The position numbers and the translations under genes are program-made. Shown here one piece after another: positions 7,229 to 13,092 of a stretch of DNA of 14,774 bases. This stretch comes from a bacterium. GTDB lineage: Bacteria; Actinomycetota; Thermoleophilia; Solirubrobacterales; 70-9. Position 1 is the stretch's first letter, and the number at the start of each line of letters is the position of its first letter. The stretch is from the NCBI GenBank assembly GCA_002919115.1, contig PKER01000382.1, positions 1 through 14,774 of the forward strand, written 5' to 3'. Below the pieces are notes generated by a model. It worked only from the letters and a program-made list of their open reading frames with translations, was not told the origin of the DNA and did no database searches.

Positions 7229-8014
7229 TCAGACCTTCTCCTCGCGGAGGCTCTTGGGCTTGGACTCGGCACGGACCCAGGGCGGGGCCGTCGTGCCGAG
7301 CTTGACGACGAGGTACAGGTGCGCGCCGATCAGGGCGATGATCAGGCCGGGCACGAGCATCATGTGCAGCGCGTAGAAGCGCGAGAGCGTCGTGGCCTCG
7401 AACTCGGCGCCGGCGCGCAGGAAGTCGGCGAGGTACGGGCCGAGGATCGGGCCGGTCGCGGTGATGTTCATCGCGACGATCGTCGCCCAGTAGGAGCGCT
7501 GGTCGAACGGCAGCAGGTAGCCCGTGAGGCCCATCACCAGCGTGAGGATGATGAGCACGACGCCGATCACCCAGTTGAGCTCCCGCGGGTACTTGTAGGC
7601 GCCGAAGAAGAACGTGCGCGCCATGTGCAGGAAGATCAGGATGATCATCGTCGTGGCGCCCCACTTGTGCATGCCACGGACGAACTCGCCGAGGAAGACG
7701 TCGTTGGTGATGTGGGTGATCGACCCGTACGCCTCGACCGGCGAGGGCACGTAGAACATCGCCAGGAACACGCCCGTGATCGCCTGCACGAGGAAGGCGA
7801 ACAGGGTCGCCGAGCCGAGCGTGTAGTACCAGTTGGTGCCCTTCGGCACCTTGCGGAAGAGCAGGCCGGTCAGGAACGGGCTCGCCCCGGTGCGCTCGTC
7901 GACCCAGCCGACGAGGTCGACCGGCGCCTCCTTGAGCTTCTCGGGCGACAGCGCGCCGTTGCCCTCACCGGGCTTGCCGGGCTTGCGCAGAGCCTTGGGA
8001 ACGAGGTTCGGCAT
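7229..8014 (-). CDS. qcrB: menaquinol:cytochrome c reductase cytochrome b6-type subunit QcrB
   Basis: This is the N-terminal, haem-bearing half of a split cytochrome b, 261 residues with four transmembrane helices. The haem ligands are visible as H116 (GMHKWGAT), H130 (FLHMARTF), H217 (YALHMML) and H232 (GAHLYLV). The 14- and 15-residue spacings are those of b6-type rather than mitochondrial-type cytochrome b. WVDERTGASP near the N-terminus resembles Bacillus QcrB. The site that aligns with the haem-ci-binding Cys of Bacillus QcrB (Cys43) and plant b6 (Cys35) is T65 (WYYTLGS), and the protein has no Cys anywhere, so a thioether-linked third haem is excluded. ATG start at 8012-8014; three-base gaps to both qcrA and qcrC. 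Confidence 0.96.
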   Translation of the reverse strand: MPNLVPKALRKPGKPGEGNGALSPEKLKEAPVDLVGWVDERTGASPFLTGLLFRKVPKGTNWYYTLGSATLFAFLVQAITGVFLAMFYVPSPVEAYGSITHITNDVFLGEFVRGMHKWGATTMIILIFLHMARTFFFGAYKYPRELNWVIGVVLIILTLVMGLTGYLLPFDQRSYWATIVAMNITATGPILGPYLADFLRAGAEFEATTLSRFYALHMMLVPGLIIALIGAHLYLVVKLGTTAPPWVRAESKPKSLREEKV

Positions 8015-8017
8015 GGC

Positions 8018-8698
8018 TTACGGCGCGGGCGGGGTCGAGGGACGGGGCGGGTAGAGGTACTCCCAGATGCCGCCCGTGAACTCGCCGGGATCGCGGGAGC
8101 GGACGGGCTTGAGGGAGTTGGTGACGCTGTAGCGGGGGCCGACCTCGACCTGGCCGTCGCGCACGCGGGTCTGGAAGCGGTCGAGCGGGCGCACCGGCGG
8201 GCCGCCGAGCACCTTGCCCTCGAAGTCGTAGACGCCGCCGTGGCACGGGCAGATGAAGGAGCCCGCGGCCTCGACGAAGCGGACCGGGCAGCCGAGGTGC
8301 GCGCAGCGGGTCGAGATCGCGATGAACTCGTCGGCGCTCTCGCCCTCGAAGCGGCTCGGGTTGCCGCGGCGGATGTAAACGGTGGTCTTGCCCGCCTCGC
8401 CGATGCCGTCGCGCAGCGTGATCACGGCCTGGCGGTAGGTGTCGTCGCTGAAGGCGTCGACGGGACCGACCGCCTCCCAGCGCTCCTCGGGGCGGTCGAA
8501 GATGGGCGCCACCGCGAAGCCGACGACCGGCAGGAGCACGCCGGCGGCGGCGACGCCACCGAAGGCCTGGCCGGCGACCGCGAACGCAGCCCGGCGGGTC
8601 ATCGTCTCACCCTCGAAGTAGCCCGCAGGCTTGGGCCTCTCGGGCGCCTCGTTCCCGCCGGCAGCGCCGCCGTTCTTGTTGTTGGCAGGATCAGCCAC
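8018..8698 (-). CDS. qcrA: menaquinol:cytochrome c reductase Rieske iron-sulfur subunit QcrA
   Basis: The Rieske protein carries electrons from menaquinol to cytochrome c. The 226-residue protein has a Tat-type N-terminus (MTRRAAFAVAGQAFGG at 33-48) continuing into the membrane anchor (about 46-66), then the Rieske domain. Box 1 is CAHLGC at 132-137 and box 2 CPCHGG at 150-155, supplying cluster ligands C132, H134, C150 and H153 and the disulfide C137-C152. The Ser that follows box 2 in high-potential proteins (CPCHGS) is Gly155, while the Tyr (Y157) is kept, which fits a low-potential cluster serving menaquinone. Start is GTG at 8696-8698, two bases after the stop of the hepS-like gene. The tat genes in this window would export it. 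Confidence 0.96.
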   Translation of the reverse strand: MADPANNKNGGAAGGNEAPERPKPAGYFEGETMTRRAAFAVAGQAFGGVAAAGVLLPVVGFAVAPIFDRPEERWEAVGPVDAFSDDTYRQAVITLRDGIGEAGKTTVYIRRGNPSRFEGESADEFIAISTRCAHLGCPVRFVEAAGSFICPCHGGVYDFEGKVLGGPPVRPLDRFQTRVRDGQVEVGPRYSVTNSLKPVRSRDPGEFTGGIWEYLYPPRPSTPPAP

Positions 8699-8700
8699 GC

Positions 8701-9336
8701 TCAGACGGCCCGCAAGTCTATTGCTTCAACAGCGAGGCGAAGACGCTCGGCCAGTCCGGCCCCCGCAGCGAGGTCGCGAGCGGCCCCGAAGAGGCGCTTC
8801 GCGGCGCCCGTTTCGCCCGCTTCCACGGCGCGCCGAGAGGCCGCAAGGGCCGCGATTCGCTCGCCCGCGCCGGGGCCCTCGGGGGCGTCCTCGGGGCCCA
8901 GGCCGGCGACGCCGGCGGCGATTGCAACCGAGCTTGCGATCCACAGCGCGTCGATGTCGCCGCGGTCGCGATCGGCCGCGTGCAGCTGCGCCGCGAGCGA
9001 GATCAGCTCGGAGAGCTCGCGGATCGCCCCCAGGTCGCCCAGCGCGCCGAGGCGCTCGATCCCCCGCGCGTAGAGGTAGTCGCCCGCCAAGAGCCGCAGG
9101 TCGGCGTCGTCCGTGACGACCACACGCGGCTCGCCGAAGTGCAGGAGGTAGCCCTCGCGCACGCACTCGACGATCAGCGCGTACGCGCCCGGATCCCCGG
9201 CGGCGCCGGGCCCCGCGGCCGCCAGCTCGCCGAGCCCGGGCGTGACCGCGGGCTCGACCACGTGCGGCGAGATCACGGTGTCCTCCTCGCGAAGCTGCCG
9301 CGCGAGGACCCGCAGGGAATCCGAAGGCTCGATCAC
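8701..9336 (-). CDS. HepS-like protein (putative heptaprenyl diphosphate synthase component I)
   Basis: The 211-residue protein is mostly helical and Ala/Leu-rich. Its one recognisable stretch, at about residues 82-112 (LLAGDYLYARGIERLGALGD followed by LGAIRELSELI), resembles the GDYY...LLAE.GD..LIR..S region of Bacillus HepS, the non-catalytic partner of HepT; a related GDYLLARA segment also occurs in polyprenyl synthases. No DDxxD motif is present, as expected of a non-catalytic subunit. Context supports the call: in Bacillus the order is hepS-menG-hepT, and here this gene and menG-hepT flank qcrABC in one direction. I prefer the GTG at 9334-9336, because the 19 residues upstream read into repetitive DNA and a -10-like TACCGT lies eight bases before this GTG (leaderless start). 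If the family call is wrong, this is a hypothetical helical protein. Confidence 0.65.
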   Translation of the reverse strand: MIEPSDSLRVLARQLREEDTVISPHVVEPAVTPGLGELAAAGPGAAGDPGAYALIVECVREGYLLHFGEPRVVVTDDADLRLLAGDYLYARGIERLGALGDLGAIRELSELISLAAQLHAADRDRGDIDALWIASSVAIAAGVAGLGPEDAPEGPGAGERIAALAASRRAVEAGETGAAKRLFGAARDLAAGAGLAERLRLAVEAIDLRAV

Positions 9337-9344
9337 GGCCGGGC

Positions 9345-9350
9345 ACGGTA
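9345..9350 (-). promoter_or_regulatory. possible -10 box of the hepS-qcrABC-menG-hepT cluster
   Basis: TACCGT on the minus strand ends eight bases before the preferred GTG at 9336, so the transcript would be leaderless or nearly so. The preceding bases GCGCGGCTCGC are identical to those before the -10-like TACCAT of tRNA-Lys. No good -35 box is seen. Confidence 0.35.
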
Positions 9351-9372
9351 GCGAGCCGCGCGCGCGAGCGCT

Positions 9373-9527
9373 CACGAATTCGCGAACGCGCACCCCACGA
9401 ATTCGCGGTAAGGCTCCCGGGGAGCCGTAACCGCGAACTCGCGAAATCGCCGCCCGCGAGTTCGCAGTTGAGGCTCCTGGGGAGCCGTTTTCGCGGATTC
9501 GCGATGCGGGGCGGCTCGGGTTCGCGG
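9373..9527. repeat. block of imperfect ~60-bp palindromic repeats
   Basis: This non-coding stretch holds two full units and a partial one, each opening with TTCGC(G/A)GT (9402, 9461, 9521). The core AGGCTCC(C/T)GGGGAGCCGT appears at 9411-9428 and again exactly 60 bp on at 9471-9488, each forming a 6-bp GGCTCC/GGAGCC stem with a 3-base loop. In the first unit the pairing extends outward (TTCGCGGT with ACCGCGAA). CACGAATTCGCG is also duplicated at 9373-9384 and 9396-9407. There is no T-tract and no convincing ORF. It may be an extragenic palindromic element family or a transcript 3'-end structure for gdx. Confidence 0.75.
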
Positions 9528-9550
9528 TTTTCCGGGTCCCGGCGCCGGGC

Positions 9551-9877
9551 TCAGGCCTCCGCGCCCTCCTGCAGGGCCAGCCAGACGATCCCGGTGGCGA
9601 TCAGGGCGATCGCGGCCAGGCGGGTCGCCGTCGCGGCCTCGCCGAGCACGACGATGCCCGCGAGCGCCGCCCCCACCGCGCCGATCCCGGTCCACACCGC
9701 GTAGCCGGTGCCCACGGGCAGGTCGCGCAGCGCCAGGGCGAGCAGGATGATGCTGGCTCCGCCGGCGGCGAGGAAGATCAGCGACGGGACGAGCTTCGAG
9801 AAGCCGTCCGATTCCTTGAGGGCGATCGCCCACACCGCTTCGAGCACGCCGGCGATCGTGATCACGAGCCAAGCCAT
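9551..9877 (-). CDS. gdx: guanidinium exporter Gdx (SugE-type small multidrug resistance protein)
   Basis: Gdx exports guanidinium in exchange for protons as a dual-topology dimer. The 108-residue protein has four transmembrane helices and closely follows the SugE pattern: MAWLVITIAGVLEAVWAIAL with the central Glu at residue 13, LPVGTGYAVWTGIGAVGAAL in helix 3 and the LGE motif before helix 4. The VLEAVWA context of the Glu is typical of Gdx rather than EmrE-like drug pumps. The ATG at 9875-9877 has an excellent GAGGAGG at 9884-9890, six bases upstream; the longer frame to 9970 would run through the riboswitch. A guanidine-III riboswitch lies directly upstream, which independently supports the substrate assignment and indicates induction by guanidinium. 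Confidence 0.95.
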   Translation of the reverse strand: MAWLVITIAGVLEAVWAIALKESDGFSKLVPSLIFLAAGGASIILLALALRDLPVGTGYAVWTGIGAVGAALAGIVVLGEAATATRLAAIALIATGIVWLALQEGAEA

Positions 9878-9915
9878 CTTGAACCTCCTCGATGAGTCGC
9901 TAATGGGCTGAGGCT

Positions 9916-9960
9916 GCGCGTCGTCTTCGCTTGACCGGGTACGGCGCGCGTCTCGTCCGG
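9916..9960 (-). promoter_or_regulatory. guanidine-III (ykkC-III) riboswitch
   Basis: The minus strand reads CCGGACGAG at the 5' end, GCGCCGTACCCGGTC in the middle and AAGACGACGCGC at the 3' end. These follow the ykkC-III aptamer consensus as I recall it (CCGGACGAG, GCGCCGUACCCGGUC, AAGACGGCGC). CCGG pairs with the second CCGG, and GCGCGCCGT can pair with ACGACGCGC with one mismatch to form the pseudoknot. The aptamer ends 25 bases before the gdx Shine-Dalgarno sequence. GCCTC at 9911-9915 could pair with GAGG of the ribosome binding site, so translational control is likely; that mechanism is inferred. Confidence 0.9.
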
Positions 9961-9992
9961 GGCGGTTCAAGGGCCGCCGCCGCTGAGGCTAC

Positions 9993-10337
9993 CTAGTCGT
10001 CGTCGGGCTCCCACTCCTCGTCGGAGTCCGAATCGTCGTCGTGATCGGAGTCGTCGTCGCGGTCGTGGTCGCGATCCGAGTCGTCGTCGTGGTCGCGATC
10101 GTCGTCGCGGTGCTCGCCGCGATGCTCGCGGCGATCGTCGTCGCCACCGCGTCCGCGGCCTCGGCCGCGTTCCGAGTCGTCGTCCGCCGCCGCGGGCGCG
10201 AGCGAACCGGCGGAGAGCGGCTTCGCCGCAAGCCCGATCGAGTCGCCCGTGAGCTGGTTCACCAGCAGGCCGATCCCCGCCGCGGCCGCCAGGCCGAGGA
10301 CGGCGAGAACTGCGACTGTGGCGGCGCCGATCCTCAT
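9993..10337 (-). CDS. membrane-anchored or secreted Asp/His/Arg-rich low-complexity protein
   Basis: No family is recognised. The 114-residue protein has one N-terminal hydrophobic segment (about 5-27) that may be a signal or an anchor, a short Ala/Gly/Pro linker, and from residue 52 on an almost pure tail of Asp, Arg, His, Ser and Gly: an RGRGRGRGG patch, then (DHDDDSDRD)-like repeats, ending DSDSDEEWEPDDD. Such a tail should be disordered, strongly acidic and able to bind cations. Start is the ATG at 10335-10337; a much longer frame upstream is a shadow of the kinase gene. It begins 11 bp after the kinase stop, and a putative response-regulator operator lies 23 bp upstream of the ATG, so the system it follows may control it directly. 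A second acidic exported protein lies at the other end of the same cluster. Confidence 0.8.
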   Translation of the reverse strand: MRIGAATVAVLAVLGLAAAAGIGLLVNQLTGDSIGLAAKPLSAGSLAPAAADDDSERGRGRGRGGDDDRREHRGEHRDDDRDHDDDSDRDHDRDDDSDHDDDSDSDEEWEPDDD

Positions 10338-10348
10338 CGATTCCGACG

Positions 10349-11773
10349 CTAGCGCCGCCCGGGTAAGGAGTTGGCAAAGCCCGCGTCGCCGCCCGCCTCG
10401 GCCCCACGCGCGGGCAGGCGCACCTCCGCGCGCAGGCCGCCGCCCTCGTGGTTCTCGAGCACCAGCTCGCCGCCCCAGCGCTGCGCCAGCGCCCGCACGA
10501 TCGCGAGCCCCAGCCCGCTTCCCTGCGTGCCCGCGCCCGCGCTGCCGCGGAAGAACCGCTCCGTCGCGGCGGCCTCCTCGCCCGGCGCGAGCCCCGGCCC
10601 CTCGTCCGCGACTGCCACGTAGGCGTACCGGCCGCGCTCGCCCCACTCCACCGTCACCGTTGAGCCGCGCGGCGAGTACTTGATCGCGTTCTCGAGGAGG
10701 TTGTCGAGCGCGATGCCCACGTCCGTCGCCGAGGCAAGCGCCACCGGCACGCCCTCGTCGCGCGCCGCGAGGGCGATCCCCTCCGCCTGCGCCTCCGCCT
10801 CCCACCGAGCGAGCGCCTCGGCCACCTCCTCCGCCAGCTCGACCGGGCGCGGCTCGGGGCGCTCCTCCCCCTCGCGGGCCAGCACCAGCAGGTTGCGCAG
10901 GAGCGCCGCCAGCCGGTCGACCTCCCGCCCTGCCGCGGCGAGCTCCGCGTGCAGCTCCTCGTCGCGGGCCAGGCCCTCGGCCGCCTCCAGCCGCAGCCGC
11001 AGGCCAGTCAGGGGCGTGCGCAGCTGGTGCGACGCGTTCGCGACGAACTCGCGCTGCGCGGTGAGCACCGCCTCGAGCCGCGTTGCCATCTCGTTGAACG
11101 CCTCCGCCACGTCGCGCTGCTCGCGCGAGCCCGCCACCGGCGCCCTCGCCCCCAGGTCACCCTCCGCGACGCGGCGCGCAGCCCCCGCGAGCGACTGCAG
11201 CGGCCGCGTGAGGAAGCCCGCGAGCAGCCAGGCGACGCCGACGCCGAAGAGCAGCGCCACCACGCCCACCGCGACCAGGACGAGGATGTCCTCGCGGATC
11301 TCGCGGTCGACCGCGGCGACGCTCTGCGTCGCGCGCACGGCGCCGGCCACCTGCCCGCGCTCCAGCACGGGCGCCGCGGTGAACAAGAGCTCTTCGCCCA
11401 GCGACGCGCTCTCCCGCCGCCCCTGCGCGTTCTCGCCCCGCAGCGCCTGGGCGATCTCCGGCCGGCCCGAGTAGTCCGCGCCCTCGAGCCCGCGCCCCGC
11501 CGAGTCCGCGACGACGATGCCCTCCGCGTCGGTCGCGATCACCCGGCCGCCCAGGCCCTCAGCCGCCTCCTCGACGAGCTCGCGCAGCTCTGCCGGGCGG
11601 TCGAGCTCGCCGGCCGCACTCGTCGCGACCAGGGCCACCTGCGTCGCCGACTCGGCCCGCACCTCGGCCTCGACCCGGTTCGAGAGGTTGAGCGCCAGCG
11701 GCAGCTCCAGCGCGATCAGCACGATGAGCAGCGCGTACGCGAACGCGAGCAGCAGCGTGACGCGCAGGCTCAC
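10349..11773 (-). CDS. membrane sensor histidine kinase (HAMP, HisKA, HATPase)
   Basis: The 474-residue protein is a classic sensor kinase. TM1 lies at about 5-29 and TM2 at about 161-187, enclosing an external domain of about 130 residues (30-160) whose core, with RVIATDAEGIVVADSAG and LLFTAAPVLERGQVAGAV, resembles a PAS/Cache-like fold. HAMP follows at about 188-240, with PLQSLAGAARRVAEGDL. The phosphoacceptor H249 sits in NASHQLRTPLTGLRL. The ATP-binding domain shows the N box NLLENAIKYSP (358-368), G1 DEGPG (390-394), the F box ERFFR and G2 GSGLGLAIV (418-426). Start is GTG at 11771-11773, four bases after the response-regulator stop. The external domain has few charged clusters that would name a ligand; the flanking acidic proteins suggest an envelope or cation signal, which is inference. 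Confidence 0.93.
   Translation of the reverse strand: MSLRVTLLLAFAYALLIVLIALELPLALNLSNRVEAEVRAESATQVALVATSAAGELDRPAELRELVEEAAEGLGGRVIATDAEGIVVADSAGRGLEGADYSGRPEIAQALRGENAQGRRESASLGEELLFTAAPVLERGQVAGAVRATQSVAAVDREIREDILVLVAVGVVALLFGVGVAWLLAGFLTRPLQSLAGAARRVAEGDLGARAPVAGSREQRDVAEAFNEMATRLEAVLTAQREFVANASHQLRTPLTGLRLRLEAAEGLARDEELHAELAAAGREVDRLAALLRNLLVLAREGEERPEPRPVELAEEVAEALARWEAEAQAEGIALAARDEGVPVALASATDVGIALDNLLENAIKYSPRGSTVTVEWGERGRYAYVAVADEGPGLAPGEEAAATERFFRGSAGAGTQGSGLGLAIVRALAQRWGGELVLENHEGGGLRAEVRLPARGAEAGGDAGFANSLPGRR
10360..10379. promoter_or_regulatory. putative response-regulator operator upstream of the acidic-protein gene
   Basis: Two 9-bp elements, CGGGTAAGG (10360-10368) and TTGGCAAAG (10371-10379), stand exactly 11 bp apart on the plus strand. 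They resemble the pair TTGGTTAGG / TTGGTAAGG, with the same spacing, at 13115-13134. Tandem 11-bp-spaced repeats are the usual target of OmpR/PhoB-type regulators. The site overlaps the last codons of the kinase gene and lies 23 bp before the ATG at 10337. Confidence 0.5.
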
Positions 11774-11777
11774 GGGC

Positions 11778-12491
11778 CTACTCCCGCGCTTCGTCCGGCG
11801 AGGAGAAGCGGAAGCCGACGCCCCGGATCGTGTGGATGTAGCGCGGGTGGGCGGGGTCGTCGCCCAGCTTGCGGCGCAGGCTCGAGACGTGGACGTCCAG
11901 CGTCTTCGTCGACCCGAACCAGTTCATGTCCCAGACGTCCTCGATGAGCTGCTCGCGGGTGACCACGGTGCCCGCGTCGCGCATGAGGCGGTGGAGGAGG
12001 TCGTACTCCTTGGGCGAGAGCTCCAGCTCCTCGCCGTCGAGCTCCACCGAATGCCGGCCTGGGTCCAGCCGCAGGCCCCCGATCTCGATCGCTGAGTCGC
12101 TTCCGTGGCTCCGCTGGCGCGCCGCGCGCCGCAGCACCGCCCTGATCCGCGCCGCGACCTCGCGCGCGCTGAACGGCTTCACGACGTAGTCGTCGGCTCC
12201 GAGCTCGAGGCCGACGATGCGGTCGGCCTCCTCCCCGCGCGCCGTCAGGACCACGACCGGCACGTCGCCAGCGCTGCGCAGGTGGCGCAGCACGTCGAAC
12301 CCCGAGCCGTCCGGGAGCATCAGGTCCAGCAGGACCAGGTCCGGGGTCGCCTCCGCGAGCCGCTCGCGGGCCTCCGCGACGCTCGCCGCGATGACGGTGT
12401 CGAACCCCTCGCGCTGAAGCGCGCTGGCGAGCGGCCGGGAGATCGATTGCTCGTCCTCGACCAGCAGGATCACTCGCCTGCCAACCGTCAT
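11778..12491 (-). CDS. OmpR/PhoB-family response regulator
   Basis: The 237-residue protein has a receiver domain (about 7-120) with the acidic pair in VEDE (E12, D13), phosphoacceptor D56 in LLDLMLPDG, T83 in VLTARG and K105 in VVKPF, followed by a winged-helix DNA-binding domain (about 138-232) with LSPKEYDLLHRLM, TREQLIEDVW, VHVSSLRRKLGDD and YIHTIRGVGFRF. This is the standard OmpR/PhoB layout. I take the ATG at 12489-12491 (MTVGRRVILLVEDE); the frame continues upstream only as GC-rich noise. The sensor kinase starts four bases after its stop, so the two are certainly co-transcribed partners. Regulators of this family bind head-to-tail 11-bp-spaced repeats, and such repeats occur upstream of both acidic-protein genes flanking the pair. 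Confidence 0.95.
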   Translation of the reverse strand: MTVGRRVILLVEDEQSISRPLASALQREGFDTVIAASVAEARERLAEATPDLVLLDLMLPDGSGFDVLRHLRSAGDVPVVVLTARGEEADRIVGLELGADDYVVKPFSAREVAARIRAVLRRAARQRSHGSDSAIEIGGLRLDPGRHSVELDGEELELSPKEYDLLHRLMRDAGTVVTREQLIEDVWDMNWFGSTKTLDVHVSSLRRKLGDDPAHPRYIHTIRGVGFRFSSPDEARE

Positions 12492-12571
12492 GGATGGATC
12501 GTAGGCGCCGGGAGGCGGGACGGCGCCCAGCGCCGCCCCGCCGTGGGCCGCCCCGTCAGGCCGCCGGGGCG

Positions 12572-13012
12572 TCAGTCGCGGTCCCAGCGGTCGTCCCAAT
12601 CGTCCCGGTCCTCCCAGGGATCGTCGTCCCAGCGGTCGTCGCGGTCGTGCCGGTCCTCCCAGCGGTCCTCGTACCGGTCGTCGCGGTCGTATTGGTCATC
12701 CCACCGGTCGTCCCGGTCGTCCCAGCGGTCGTCGCGGTCCCGGCTGTCGTCGTCGTAGCGGTCGTCGCAGCCCTGGAACCGCCCCGGCCCGCCCGGGCCG
12801 CCCTCGCCGGTGCGCGCCTCGTCCCCGCACCGCGGGTCACGCGCGTGCTCGGGCTCGTCGCAGGGCCCGGAGACGTCGGCGCGCTCGCTCGCCGACATCG
12901 GCGGCGGCGTGCCGCCCCGGGCCCCATCGCGCGGGCCCTGGGCGAGGACGACGGCCGCGCCGGCGCCGAGGACGATGAGCGTGAGCGCGGTGAGCAAGAT
13001 CTTCTTCGTCAC
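12572..13012 (-). CDS. secreted Asp/Arg/Trp-rich low-complexity protein
   Basis: No family is recognised. The 146-residue protein has a clear Sec signal peptide (KK at 3-4, hydrophobic 5-23, likely cleavage after VVLA at 24), a Gly/Pro-rich segment with three Cys (C51, C62, C82), and from residue 83 a degenerate repeat of R-W/Y-D/E-D with Asp/Arg filling. Aromatic residues recur at 86, 97, 104, 108, 114, 118, 128, 133, 139 and 143, mostly 4-7 apart. The mature protein would be exported, strongly acidic and zwitterionic in its repeats. The GTG start at 13010-13012 has a near-perfect AAGGAGG (13018-13024) five bases upstream, the strongest ribosome binding site beside that of gdx, suggesting abundant expression. 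It lies 80 bp before the response regulator and may lead that operon. Confidence 0.82.
   Translation of the reverse strand: MTKKILLTALTLIVLGAGAAVVLAQGPRDGARGGTPPPMSASERADVSGPCDEPEHARDPRCGDEARTGEGGPGGPGRFQGCDDRYDDDSRDRDDRWDDRDDRWDDQYDRDDRYEDRWEDRHDRDDRWDDDPWEDRDDWDDRWDRD
12577..12768 (-). repeat. degenerate short tandem repeats encoding the Asp/Arg/Trp tail
   Basis: The DNA under the protein tail is built from variants of a roughly 12-15-base motif (plus-strand forms such as CCAGCGGTCGTC, CCACCGGTCGTC, CGGTCGTCGCGGTC). The units are imperfect and in frame, so the tail probably grew by slippage or unequal exchange and may vary in length between strains. Confidence 0.7.
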
Positions 13013-13092
13013 GGCTTCCTCCTTCGGTCGGCCCGGCTCTTTCCGGGCTCACCTACGAGGATCGGGCCCGCCCACCAGCGTCCCGCCAAGCC

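Noticed and set aside
6431..9073. 880-residue plus-strand frame
   Set aside because: It runs antisense across menG and qcrCBA, all of which have strong family motifs; its Arg/Glu/Asp/Ala/Leu-rich translation is the typical antisense product of high-GC genes.
9993..10805. 270-residue version of the acidic protein
   Set aside because: The N-terminal 156 residues overlap the kinase catalytic domain in another frame; the hydrophobic signal starts at the ATG at 10337.
12577..12768. possible CRISPR array or minisatellite
   Set aside because: Units are short, degenerate and in frame with a protein, without uniform repeats or spacers.
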